The notes under the pieces: generated by a model
The model's database searches: none
What the model saw: only the letters and a program-made list of their open reading frames with translations
Told to the model about the DNA's origin: nothing
Assembly: GCF_010015445.1 (NCBI RefSeq)
Contig: NC_053115.1
Span: 1,015,558 to 1,079,557 of the forward strand
Reading direction: 5' to 3'
DNA: 64,000 bases
DNA from: Perca fluviatilis
Lineage: Eukaryota > Chordata > Actinopteri > Perciformes > Percidae
Part shown: one piece after another, positions 34,592 to 45,620 of the stretch
How the letters are laid out: every line of letters starts with the position of its first letter
Position numbering within the stretch: position 1 is the stretch's first letter
Made by a program: the position numbers and the translations under genes

Positions 34592-35273
34592 AGTGGTCAC
34601 AGGAGATTAGCGCTGACCACTCTCATTCATCAAAAATGAGTCTACACAACAAGACAACCATCATAGTCTAATAATAATAATAATAATGAAGCGAAAACAT
34701 TTTCAAAACTTCTCATTTTCATTGCCATTGCTTTGGCAAATATCTGTCAAACAAACTAAAATTGAAACCATGATTTGGCTTTCCCTTATCAAATCGCAAA
34801 AGACTCCGATTTAATACAACAATATCTGTCAAACAAACAGGGCTATAATTAGTATAAATAAGATATAAAATCAATATAAATGTGATTTTTGGAGGTTAAA
34901 AAAGTAACTACCTAAGTCATTAGGCCTACATTTTAAATGAGCTACTTAATTTTACTTGTACTTGAGTAAACAACAAAGTAACAGTACTTTTACTTGAGTA
35001 GAACTTTTTTTACTCTTTTCACTTCTGCTGATTTATTTAAATCTAAAAATTGCATAGACCTAGCCCTGGTCTGCATATTGGCCTAGCTGTGGTCAGCCTT
35101 TTATTTACTTTAAGAGTAGCATTCATTTGTATGTTTAACAAAAGCGGTAAACGGCGATTGATTAAAAAAAAAAAAAAAACTTGCCTCAGCAATACCTTCA
35201 GCGATTTCAACTTCAAGTTGGCCATCAGGACAGAAGTCCCTGACAAGTCCCTGCTGACCACACCACCTCCGCA

Positions 35274-35274
<1 letters not shown>

Positions 35275-35305
<31 letters not shown>
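35275..35305. repeat. (ATT)n microsatellite
   Basis: About ten ATT units at the inner edge of the right arm. A shorter (AAT)n sits at the mirror position (34,671-34,687). Confidence 0.9.
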
Positions 35306-35566
35306 GACTATGATGGTTGTCTTGTTGTGTAGACTCATTTTTGATGAATGAGAGCAGTCAGCGCTAATCTCCTGTGACCACTTCATAATAAAAGTCAACT
35401 TGTGTTTCGCCACAAGTCCCTGCTGAGCACACCACCTCCGCACACTCCTCTCAGAAAACCCCCGTATCGTTCCAAACTGTGAACCCAACGCAGCTGCTAT
35501 ATCCCCACAAGACATCCCATTCTTTCGGTCTTCTAATATAAAACTAGCATATTCGTCTAAAAACAT
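35303..35566 (-). pseudogene. Helix-turn-helix domain, right-arm copy
   Basis: 87-residue frame beginning FLDEYASFILEDRKNGMSCG, then DIAAALGSQFGTIRGF and SERSVRRWCAQQGLVAKHKL. It matches the left-arm copy in mirror orientation but reads about 35 residues further before arm sequence without further domain features. In an autonomous relative a DDE integrase-like catalytic domain would be expected next; none is found here. Confidence 0.6.
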
Positions 35567-35930
35567 TTTTACGTCCGTATCATTCTAACTGTCCATGGTC
35601 TCATTGATGTCCAAATGATTTCCGGGTATGCAGCCGCTTACTACCTACGATCGCTTCCGGGTCACGAAAAAAAATGAATGAGGAATAAGATTTATACACA
35701 CAATTTAATTTCCGAGTTCCATCTACAAACACATCAAAGAAAATCGGATAACGAGATAGTTTTCCATTTTCCGTTTTTTTAATATCAAAACAAAAAACGG
35801 ATAATGGGTTGTTTTCCGTTTTTTGTTTTCCTATTTACTAATGGTAATTGGGAAACTGGCCGTTTTTCGTTTTTGTTTTTTTCCTTTCAAAACAAAAATC
35901 CGTTGGCCGCCAAGTACACGGACCCTCATA

Positions 35931-37165
35931 GTGTAGTGGCAGATCAGAAATGTATTTTGGCCCTAAACCGTTTAGTGATTTATAAACCAGCAAAAGTATT
36001 TTGAAATCAATTCTTTGAGAAACTGGAAGCCAGTGTAGAGACTTCAGTACTGGAGTGATGTGATCCAATTCCTGGTTTTAGTGAGGACTCCGTCAGCAGC
36101 GTTCTGAATTAGCTGCAGTTGTCTGATTGATTTTTTAGGGAGACCTGTAAGGACACTGTTACAGTAGTCAAGTCTACTGAAGACAAAAGCATGGACAAGT
36201 TTTTCCAAATCCTGCTGAGACATAAGTCCTTTAACCCTTGATATATTTTTAAGGTGATAATAGGCTGATTTTGTAATTGTCTTAATGTGGCTTTTAAAAT
36301 TCAGGTCTGAGTCCATGACTACACCAAGATTTCTGGCATTGTCTGTTGTTTTTAACATTGTCGATTGAAGCTGAGTGCTGACTTTTAATCGTTCCTCTTT
36401 AGCTCCAAAAACAACCACCTCAGTTTTTTCTTCATTTAATTTAAGAAAGTTCTGGCATATCCAGTTATTAATTTGTTCAACGCACTTATTCATTTGTTGT
36501 ATTGGGCTATAGTTCCCTGGCGATAAGGTTATGTAAATTTGTGTGTCATCCGCGTAACTATGGTAACTTATTTTGTTGTTTTCCATAATCTGAGCCAGTG
36601 GAAGCATGTAGATGTTGAACAGAAGAGGCCCCAGAACTGAGCCTTGGGGAACTCCGCACGTCATATTTGTATGCTCAGATGTATAATTACCTATAGACAC
36701 AAAGTAGTCCCTATTCTTTAAATAGGATTCAAACCACTTTAGTACTGAGCCAGAAAGACCAACCCAGTTTTTCAATTGGTCAAGTAATATGTCATGGTCG
36801 ACCGTATCAAATGCAGCACTGAGATCAAGTAATACTAAGACTGAAATTTTGCCACTATCTGTGTTTAAGTGGATGTCATTAAAGACTTTAACAAGAGCTG
36901 TCTCAGTGCTGTGGTGTGGTCGAAAACCTGACTGGAAGGCATCAAAACTCTTGTTTAGTAATAAGAAAAGGTTGAGTTGTTGAAAACCGCTTTTTCTATG
37001 ATTTTACTTAAAAATGGAAGGTTTGATATCGGCCTATAGTTGCTCATTAGTGTCGTGTCTAGATTGTTCTTTTTTAGGAGTGGCTTGATGACTGCAGTTT
37101 TTAGGGCCTGTGGGAAAATACCTGAGAGCAGAGATGTGTTTACAATATCAATGCTTGTCTCTGAG
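35931..37165 (-). pseudogene. LINE reverse transcriptase, main part
   Basis: On the minus strand: VIKPLLKKNNLDTTLMSNYR and [11 protein letters not shown] (36,955-37,165), a frame-broken segment around 36,790-36,955 holding the block A region, then 36,044-36,775 with [29 protein letters not shown] (catalytic Asp pair) and [14 protein letters not shown] shift near 36,060 leads to [20 protein letters not shown]. The frame reaches LPLHYE at the insertion site. It is closely related to, but distinct from, the L2 at 22,440-26,450. Confidence 0.85.
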
Positions 37166-38703
37166 TGGACTGAAAGGAAACAGAAAGTTTCCGCCTGCAA
37201 TAGTCATGTTGGCTAACTGATCAGATCATGGGAAGAAAGTAAAGGGAAATGCATAACCAGTTGCTTCTCCAAAGTGCATGACCCATAGTGTCACAATGGC
37301 CACATTGGGAAATAGAGCAGGCTATTTAATAGAGCAATGTTCCTGTAAACTACTGATCATTTCATATAGTGGGTTTCTGATAAGGTGTGATCATAAAATC
37401 CTAAAATATCCATGAAGAGCTACAGTATAAATTCATGACTTAGGTGTGTTTAGCTCATGCATCCATGATATGTTATAAACAAACAGAAATCCTCTTTAAA
37501 GCAAAGAAAATGCTATATCGACTTGTGTCAATTACAGTAAATAGTGAATTTGTGCAAATATATTTTGGCCATAATTCATTTTGCACATTATGCGCTGAGA
37601 GAGTCCATTTTCTCAACACTTTGTTGGTAGGAGACAAGATTTAACAAATGCTTTTGTTTTTCTTGAAGTTCAATAATGGTTGAGCATTACTTATACCCTT
37701 GTACTAAATATGAACTGTGTCGTGGTGTGCTATCATGTAGTGTACCGTTACACTCTTGCCCTTCATGTGCAAGGCAGCTCTGAACAACATTAGGATGTGT
37801 GGAAGGTAAGTGGAATGTTTCTGCAAATAAATTAATATTTGTTGCCTTTCAGATGCAATGAGATACAGGCACTTCAGATTGACACACAGATATACACAAA
37901 TCTTGCAGGACTGACCTGTAGATCTGCAGATGCAAGGATGTGGGAAGGATGTGCAATTTGTCTGGATCAGGGAGTATGACACAACTCCAACAACCTTAAA
38001 AGCAATAAGATAATTAGCAATACGACTATTTGTACTTGTCACTGAGATAGAGGTGTCATTATATTTTGGTGCACCTTCTCTCTCGCTCACACTCACACCT
38101 CTCTCAAGCCTCGACTTGTCTGTCGATGTGTTGCTTGGCAAGTGCCTGTGTGTAGATAGACTGATTGCAGAATCCAGCTATGATAAACAACACTAATGAA
38201 CTGAGAGGTTACAGAGTACACAACCTGAGGAAAGCAAAGGAGACGAGAGGACAGGGGGATGTTAATTCATTATGGAGTCTCACAGATAACCGGCAACTTT
38301 ATTATACAAATACATCTTTGTTGCTCTAATGCTGATTGATATAAGCTCATTGGTGATTTTACCTACAGGATACACAGTTTATCAGAAAACTGATGGAAAC
38401 ATTTTCTGGTACACAGAAAGGCATTTTATGTTTCTGAGTTGGACTAAATGTAAGAATGGGGTAAATTGCATTTCCAAGGAAAAATGGCGGACCTGTTTGT
38501 GTTTATTGTTGCATGAAAAATACTCTGTATTAGCCAATTGAGTGATGTATTTGTCCCACTACCAACATTTTCAGTCAACGCAGTAGCTGTGGTAGCAATT
38601 GCAAGGAGCATTCAACTTCATGAAACATGTTGATATATGCGTTAGTCTTTCTGTAAGTTGTCTTACAACAACTTGTAAAACTGCGTTGACCTCATTGTCA
38701 CCA
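37166..38703. other. Unannotated interval
   Basis: No gene or terminus recognised. Open frames (for example 37,704-38,141 minus) have no motif. Confidence 0.5.
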
Positions 38704-38878
38704 TTTTCTGTTAGGGATGGGCGATATAGACGATATGCAATAGAAACGATACAAAATTGGCCTACGATAGAGATTTTAATTATATTGCACTATCGCGATA
38801 ATTCATGTTGATGACGCAATCTACCCGCGAAGTTTAGAGCCACGAGCTGCAACGCGTCATCGTCATCTTGAGTAAACA

Positions 38879-38949
38879 TGACTAAAAGCGAAACAAGGAG
38901 CTGGTGAAAAAGACCGGTGCAACATCCATTATTTGGACTTGGTTTGGAT
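38879..38949 (+). pseudogene. hAT transposase, BED-finger start
   Basis: Reads from ATG at 38,879 (MTKSETRSW) and then, in a shifted frame, KTGATSIIWTWFGF, the start of a BED domain with its conserved aromatic residues. It is cut by the piggyBac insertion at 38,950; on the far side the codons continue at 41,887. Confidence 0.5.
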
Positions 38950-38985
38950 TTAACCCTCATGCCCTCCTTAAAAAAACGTACTCTC

Positions 38986-39818
38986 GACACCTTCGAGGCA
39001 AAAATGTCCACGCACACAAAAACTGTTATTAAATCATCATTTATCAATATTTTTTTCTGCTTTTTTTTTCATAAATCACTTAAACAACTTGTAACCTAAT
39101 CAAAACTACCAAACATTCAATCATTTTCAGGATTTTAACCCTTTAAATGCCAGTTTGTGTATTTGAAGTATTTCATTATTTATTACAAAAAACACAAAAA
39201 ATGATTTTTTTTTCCATATAATGAATAATATCTAGATTTGGCTTTGGTGGGGATTAGAGGCTTGGATATGTCAAAGATAAGCAACAAAATTAATTTGATT
39301 GCATTAGTATTTTTTACATAGTTCCAGATACTCCCTTTTGACACATTCGAGGCAAAAATGTACATGTCCAAAAAACTGTTATTAAATCATCATATATCAA
39401 TATTTTTTTCTGCTTTTTTTTCATAAATCACTTAAACAACTTCTAAATTGCTCAAAACTACCAACCATTTAATCATTTTCTGGATTTTAACCCTTTAAAT
39501 GCCAGTTTTGAATCTTTGAAGTAACAATTATTTATGAAAAATCCAACAAAACATTAATTATTTTCCATAAAATAAATCATAGGGGAATGGGGCTTTGGTG
39601 GTGATTAGAGGCTTGGATATGTCAAAGATAAGCAACAAAACTTATTTGATTGCATTAGTATTTTTTATGTAATTCCAGATACTCCCTTTGGACACCTTCG
39701 AGGCAAAAATGGCCCCATTCACTTCCATTATAACCACATGTTTTGATCTCACTGCCTTTACAGTATAAAACCATGCATTTTGTAATATCAGCATTTCATT
39801 TATAGTTATAATATGGAG

Positions 39819-39820
<2 letters not shown>
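38986..39820 (+). repeat. ~352-bp repeat units, left array
   Basis: Unit landmark gacaccttcgaggcaaaaat occurs at 38,986, 39,340 (one change) and 39,691, spacing 354 and 351. Units share atcatttatcaatatttttt and ttaaccctttaaatgccag. Confidence 0.85.

Positions 39821-39821
<1 letters not shown>

Positions 39822-39892
<71 letters not shown>
39822..39892. repeat. (TG)n microsatellite
   Basis: Uninterrupted TG run in the left arm of the piggyBac-like element. Confidence 0.97.
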
Positions 39893-39893
<1 letters not shown>

Positions 39894-39959
39894 TTTGCGT
39901 GAACCTGTAAGCAAGCAATGATCACTTTAGGGCTGAAAAAAGGCATCTTCTGCATTTCA

Positions 39960-40590
39960 TGTGTCTTTGAAGACGTGCTTGAATAAAAACATTGTCTCCT
40001 GCATTTGCTGTAAACTGGCGCTTATCATTTCAAATGGTTTGTGGGACATGGTGGCCCTGAAGACTGGTCTCCCACTATGGACATCCCACAGGCTCCGGGT
40101 GGATTCCCCTTTGGACCGGTACACACCAGTCAAGTGTGAAGTCCCATGTATGTTAAAATCTCTTGAGCATCCACATCACTCCATCCTGAGATTGAACACC
40201 TCCCGTGTAGGTTTGTCATTTCCTGAATCAGCTGGATCAAGTCAAGAGTGAAGAAAAGGTCGAAAGAGGATGCCACATCATGGATTCTTGATATAGCATA
40301 TCTCGTGGGCTCTGGCATCATGCCGGTCGGTGCTTGAATATTGCGCAGCGTCTCAGTATTAGATGGAGACCAGACTTGCCAATTCTTCACTGTCCATTCA
40401 ATGTTAGGATGGACAGGATCTTCAGTGTCCTCTCCACTTTCAGAGGAAGGGTTAGAGGCACTCACAGAGTTGGAGGACACCAGTGACCATTTTGTCAGAC
40501 TCCAGAAACTTGTGTCATCTTCAGATGAGTCCTGCAGTTGGCTGGAAGATAAAGGCTCCTTCTCTTTGCTCCAGGTCTTTCTCCTTCTCT
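39960..40590 (-). pseudogene. piggyBac-type transposase fragment
   Basis: Minus strand. An acidic Ser/Glu-rich N-terminus (about 40,590-40,430) precedes APTGMMPEPTRYAISRIHD, then SSFDLFFTLDLIQLIQEMTN and GWSDVDAQEILTYMGL, the conserved start of the piggyBac DDE domain. A frameshift near 40,130 leads to GVYRSKGESTRSLWD and RPVFRATMSHKPF (40,105-40,020). Coding homology ends near 39,990, where sequence of the inverted arm begins. The catalytic Asp residues and Cys-rich C-terminus are not present, so it cannot be active. Confidence 0.8.
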
Positions 40591-40756
40591 AGAGCCAGGT
40601 GCATAAACACACTAATAGTTGGTTTTGTTTACAACAAATGCAGGAAACAATGTTTTTAGTCAAGCACGTCTTCAAAGACACATGAAATGCATCCTTCAAA
40701 AGAAGCCCTTTTTTCACCCAGATTTACACAAACTCTCTCTCACACACAGACACGCA

Positions 40757-40757
40757 T

Positions 40758-40804
<47 letters not shown>

Positions 40805-40925
40805 CAAACACGGCTCCATAATATAACTGGCTAAAGTAAGGTGCGCTTTTTTCACCACTAAAATTATCATTGTTTGTTTACAGATTTACACAAACTCTCT
40901 CTCACACAGACATGCATACATGCAT

Positions 40926-40990
<65 letters not shown>

Positions 40991-41124
40991 TATACATATA
41001 TACACAGACACACACACAGACACACACACAACACACACATACACACACACACACACACATCAAAGCATGACGACGCTACGCGACGCGTCTTGCAGCAAAC
41101 ACATACCACACACACACACACACA
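40757..41124. repeat. CA-rich microsatellite cluster
   Basis: Several (CA)n runs (40,759-40,801; 40,927-40,988; 41,006-41,060; 41,107-41,126) with a duplicated ~50-bp spacer (gatttacacaaactctctct occurs near 40,721 and 40,882). The His/Thr-rich frames are repeat artefacts. Confidence 0.95.
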
Positions 41125-41125
41125 C

Positions 41126-41700
41126 AGCTCCATAATATAACTATAATTTCGTACATCGGCCTACAAGGGCAAAATGGTTGAATCTGGTGAAATACTGTAA
41201 AATGTCAAATATGACTAGTTTTCTTCCAAATGAAATGCTGATATTACAGAATGCATGGTTTTATACTGTAAAGGCAGTGAGATCAAAACATGTGGTTATA
41301 ATGGAAGTCAATGGGGCCATTTTTGCCTCGAAGGTGTCCAGAGGGAGTATCTGGAATTACATAAAAAATACTAATGCAATCAAATCAGTTTTGTTGCTTA
41401 TCTTTGACATATCCAAGCCTCTAATCACCACCAAAGCCCCATCTCCATATTATTCATTATATGGGAAAAAAATCATTTTTTGTGTTTTTTTTTATAAATA
41501 ATGACATACTTCAAATACATAAACTGGCATTTAAAGGGTTAAAATCCTGAAAATGATTGAATGTTTGGTGGTTTTGATTAGGTAAGAAGTTGTTTAAGTG
41601 ATTCATGAAAAAAAAGCAGAAAAAAATATTGATATATGATGATTTAATAACAGTTTTTGTGTGCGTGGACATTTTTGCCTCGAAGGTGTCCAGAGGGTAC
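41126..41700 (-). repeat. ~352-bp repeat units, right inverted array
   Basis: The landmark appears in reverse orientation ending at 41,338 and 41,690 (spacing 352), followed outward by the same unit body in mirror order. With the left array it forms the long inverted arms of the piggyBac-like element. Confidence 0.85.
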
Positions 41701-41886
41701 AAAATGAATCATTTAAGTATAAAAGACATGTAAGAGTAAAAAACACTGGATTTAAAAAATTTGACTGAAAAGAAGGATTCCTACAAAATTTCATGCCATA
41801 AGAAGTAACACAGCAAAAATGATCACAAAATGAAAAAAAACTTGAGAAAAATGTACAAAAATGACCGAAGAGGGCATGAGGGTTAA

Positions 41887-42040
41887 GCCGCTACGACGGA
41901 GCTGTGATCGAGCCGTACCATGGAGCCTTTCACCAGCCTGACCATTCACTATATGACGGACGATTGGAATCTTGGCAGCCGGTGTTTGCAGACGTTGTAC
42001 TTCCCCGCTGAACATACAGCCGTGTGTGCATGTGCATGTG
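41887..42040 (+). pseudogene. hAT transposase, central fragment
   Basis: Reads EPFTSLTIHYMTDDWNLGSR and CLQTLYFPAEHTA, the segment of hAT transposases around the first catalytic Asp (TDDW). It then runs into unrelated tgtgtgca-rich sequence. Most of the transposase between the BED finger and this segment is deleted. Confidence 0.7.
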
Positions 42041-42215
42041 TGTGCAGCGGTGGAGTGGGACCAAAAAATGTACCGGGACGTTTACGGCCCCTGCCGTACG
42101 GGTTGAGCAGAGGCTGCACAGTTTGACCAGCAGGCAGCGGCGCCAGGCCGCCGGATGGTGTTGCTAACAACTTGCAATGTATAACTATTATCAGACCGGC
42201 CCACCGGGAAAAGTC

Positions 42216-42222
42216 CCGACTC

Positions 42223-42267
<45 letters not shown>
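42216..42267. repeat. (TG)n microsatellite
   Basis: TG run inside the hAT element, followed by a short gcgcccgcgcgc patch. Confidence 0.95.
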
Positions 42268-42270
<3 letters not shown>

Positions 42271-42827
42271 CCGCGCGCTAAAATGCGTTACATATAAGGC
42301 TGCAGGTAAGAAACTTTGTTTGAAATATGTTTTTATTTAAAGTATCTGTGCATCTTTGCCTAATACTGAAAGTATTTTCAGTACAGTGTCTGTTCCTTAA
42401 CTAAACAGACACCAGTTTTTCCTGTTCTCTGCATCTCGGGTGGCATTTAAGAACCAAGGACTTAAACTAAGAGTAGTGCCTTTTAGAATGGTTTGCACTA
42501 AAGAGAAGACACCCAATACTTTAAGCTTTTTCTTTGTCAAAGTCTCTGCAAATATTGTACTTGAATTTTATTCATCTGCAACATTATGTTGTATAATTAC
42601 AGTTTTGAACAATAAATGTTCTCAAAACTACATACTACGTTTCTTTCTCTTTAAAAAAATAAAATAAAAATACATTTAGCAGTTTGGTTTTCCTTAGGGT
42701 CTATGGAACCTGGTCTGAAAGGGTTCCATTATAATTTATATATCGTGATATATATCATTATCGCAAGAGGCTGCAATGTATATCGCAATATGGATTTTAG
42801 GCCATATCGCCCATCCCTATTTTCTGT

Positions 42828-44563
42828 CATTATTTTTCATTAATGTAGCAATGTAGCTAACTTGCTATGAAGGAAAATTACGTGAAGTTGCAGGAGATAT
42901 TTTCGCAACCCTGGTACCGGAAGTAAAAGTCCTATTGGTTGACTGTGACTCCCAAGGTGTCTGCAAGAAACATCCAATCAGCAACTTTCAAATTTTGTCA
43001 TGTGCACCGCTCAAGGGGGGCAGGAGCTAAAGATTATGCTGTTGAGAAAACTTAATATTAAAATATGAAAATAAAATGTTATAACATGTAGCTTAAATCA
43101 ATTATCCTGCACTTAAACCTGCAGATGATGTGTTTGCTACTGCTCAAGAAGTCCTGCTAAACTTTAGGTAGCAAACATGTAGAATAACTTGAAAGGACAG
43201 CAAGAGCATTTGAGAATGATAGCTATGGAGCTTACATTTTACTTTGCATGAAATTATGTTTCAGCAACAGTAGACCTTTTTGGGCTTGACCAAAGATTTT
43301 TCAAGACTACCCATGCTTTTCATCACTATGGTAAACAAACTTTAAGCTTAGTTTCAAGCAGCATCTATCTAGCGAGCTACTGAATGTGGAACAAATGCCA
43401 GTTGACTTTGAAATTGACCCAGTTCTAGAAAATAGTTGATCTGCCACAGCACGTTAATCTTCTTGCCATTTGTGGACTCTGTTGATTCATAGCAACGCTA
43501 AGAGAAGAATTGATTACTTTATAAGAGTCCATATAATTTGCTATAGTTGGTTCATCAGTGACTCTCCAACAGCCTTATCATTAATGTGTGGCAGCAGCTA
43601 ATAGTAGCATGTGAATAGTGTGTGGTGGCATGTGTGTTTACCTGGCCACCACAGGAGGTCTTCACACCCAACACAGTAACGGGACACATGACAGAGACCT
43701 ATGGCTTAAGAAACACACACACAGACATGAGCACATGCAGCACATTTCTTACACCAATGCTTAGTCCTGGGAGTCCAGGGAGATTTGGGAACCATTCAGA
43801 GTTGTGTTCACAAGGCAGTAACAACCTTTATCCTCCTGTGTTTGTCAAGGCCCTTTTAAACAAATCCATTAGGAACAGGCGCCACAGGGTTGGACTGCCC
43901 AGTGTGGGCACACAGATGGCTTGGCCTGGTTTTCAGACATACACACACATTATGATTGGCTTGTACAGGTACTGATGATCCAGACCCAGCAGGGGTCTTG
44001 GGCTGTTTGGACAAGAAGACTGCTTAGAGTGGACGAAGCAGGTCAGAGGAGGAAGATCAATGGAGAGGAACTGCCAGGAGGAGAATTTCTCACGGGGAGA
44101 GAAAAACCACAAGACAGACTGACTCATTTAATCAACAGAAACCCAAAATACCACCAAGTCAGGAAAAAAAAGCCCAGCTTATATGCAATACTGTTTTCAT
44201 AAAAGTGACTGGTTTCATCATACAGTAAATCCTAAAATTTTTTAAAAAAATAAATATTATTCCCCCCTAGTTTTTATTTATTTTTTTTAATTATATAATA
44301 TATATATTTGCTTTTTCTTCCCTCCCCTCCCCCCCCCCCCCCCACATCCACAGCTATTCATTCTAGCATCTTGTTGGGCCCTCCTCACATGAGGGCCCTG
44401 GGTACTTAGTTTCCTTTCCACCCCCAGTCCGACACCCCTGGAATAACTACTCTAGGTCCTTCACTACCTCAAACAATTTTTTTTTTATTATGTTGTCAGT
44501 AATGAAGCATTCAGGAGCTGGCTGCAGTAGCTGTTACTTTAAGTTCAAACTTAGCATGTCCAG
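42828..44563. other. Unannotated interval
   Basis: No gene recognised. T-rich and AT patches near 44,270-44,310 and a poly-C tract at ~44,328-44,343 are present. Confidence 0.5.
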
Positions 44564-44640
44564 TGGTTCCCAACCTTGGGCCCACAACCCCTTAAAGGCC
44601 TACATTAAATCTGAGGGGTTGTGAATTGATAAACAATATT
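44564..44640 (+). mobile_element. hAT terminus fragment (cagtggttcccaacc)
   Basis: The sequence cagtggttcccaaccttggg followed by ccacaaccccttaaaggcc and gaggggttgtgaatt is typical of a widespread hAT end. No right end was found. The interval 44,641-45,236 has nothing recognised. Confidence 0.55.
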
Positions 44641-45236
44641 TAAAATCAGAAAATTAACAAAGTATGCCCTTTTACAGAGATTTCTCTTATTTGCCTTTTT
44701 TTGCCCCACAGCCGCCTCACCTGACACTTGCTCTAAATATGTCTATTAATGATGTACATAGATGGGTTTCCGAATATTGTCATCAGGAAGGAAACACTTC
44801 CAATCCAATTACATTTGTCAAAATAGTGCAATATACCTCTATTTACATTACTCCAATAATGTTGAAGTAAAGACTAAATTTCGTTTGTACGCGAAATTGG
44901 GTATTTTCCACTCACACAAGTTCTGAAACACATGTTTTCTACAGATGTTTCCCAGGCCAGTAAAGAATTTCATAATTTGTATTAGTGCAACTGGATTTAG
45001 GAAATAAATCACTAGTTTGAAAGTACCTCCTTGTCACTGAGAACTGAAGGACATAAACTTAAAAATAATCTAAAAAATGTATTGATTTGTATGAATTAGA
45101 CGTATCTTATATAGTCCTTGATGACTTGATGTCCAGTTTGAGAAATATACTACTGTATTTCTATAAATTAATACAATTAATAATTGTTTTACAGTGCATG
45201 TGTAATCTAATCCTGAGTTTTACAATATGTTTCCTT

Positions 45237-45620
45237 TAAAGCTTTAGTGCGTAACTTTTTGATATTAATGGATGTCCGTTACATTCAAGCCGTTACCAAA
45301 TGAGTTGCTACAAAGCTAATTTAGACTATCAGCTCCACATAACTCTCTTTGGATTTCTCAGCACGGCTGTGTTTAGAAATTGTTGTCGTCCGTCTTCTAG
45401 TGAAGACAAATACCTGTTCTAAAGAGTCATCATGTTTTTGTTTTTTTTAATCCTCCGTGTCCTCCTTGGCTACTAGTAACTGCATGGACAGTGTTGTTGT
45501 CATACTGTTGATGGAAAATGTGCAAAGCAGTCTTCACCATCGGTTACCTCTGTTGCAAAGGACAATATGTTGTCTGAAAGGGAAAACTGCAAGAGAGCTG
45601 CCTAAAGAAAGCTTTACTCA
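45237..45620. repeat. Probable MITE fragment
   Basis: agctttagtgcgtaactttt and the following gttaccaaatgagttgctac recall a dispersed fish MITE. Ends are not defined. 45,621-46,645 shows no gene. Confidence 0.35.

Larger units (their letters stand above)
34073..35924. mobile_element. Foldback element with 6-bp TSD CTCATA
   Basis: The hexamer ctcata flanks it at 34,067-34,072 and 35,925-35,930, and the ends are inverted repeats beginning ggtccgtgtacttggcgg. The inverted arms are about 614 and 648 bp (to ~34,686; from ~35,277). They are nearly identical except for a ~22-bp deletion in the left arm and scattered changes. Each arm contains the same helix-turn-helix coding segment. The ~590-bp loop includes fragments with acttgagtaaa and an (ATT)n. 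A 6-bp duplication plus a fish GFSERSVRRWC-type domain suggests a derivative of the IS3EU superfamily, from memory; the integrase-like catalytic domain is absent. Confidence 0.8.
33525..37165 (-). mobile_element. LINE (L2/CR1-type), minus strand, interrupted
   Basis: Its 3' end is the (aaggc)4 block at 33,525-33,544 next to tttatttatatagcaca. The RT ORF runs leftward from ~37,165. It is 5' truncated within the RT domain at about 37,165 and split at 34,067-35,930 by a foldback element. No flanking target duplication was found. The pentanucleotide tail and ORF order fit L2-related fish LINEs. Confidence 0.82.
38954..41882 (-). mobile_element. piggyBac-like element with TTAA TSD and inverted arms
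   Basis: TTAA at 38,950-38,953 and 41,883-41,886. Left end ccctcatgccctcc, right end gagggcatgaggg, giving a ~13-bp inverted terminus. Inside are ~352-bp repeat units in inverted array on both sides, (TG)n and (AC)n tracts, and at the centre a minus-strand piggyBac transposase fragment. Removing it restores adjacent hAT sequence, so it inserted into the hAT element. Confidence 0.85.
38712..42819 (+). mobile_element. hAT element with TSD TTTTCTGT, interrupted by piggyBac
   Basis: The octamer ttttctgt lies at 38,704-38,711 and 42,820-42,827. The ends are inverted repeats tagggatgggcgatat and atatcgcccatcccta (one mismatch-tolerant core). The element's own sequence is 38,712-38,949 plus 41,887-42,819; the middle is a piggyBac-like insertion. 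Plus-strand transposase remnants (BED finger and a SLTIHYMTDDWNLGSR segment) agree with a ZBED/hAT-Ac lineage. The region before the right end holds a (TG)n at 42,216-42,267. Confidence 0.85.

Noticed and set aside
38986..39711. CRISPR-like or satellite array
   Set aside because: Units are ~352 bp, contiguous without spacers, and bounded by piggyBac-like termini; the organism is a vertebrate.
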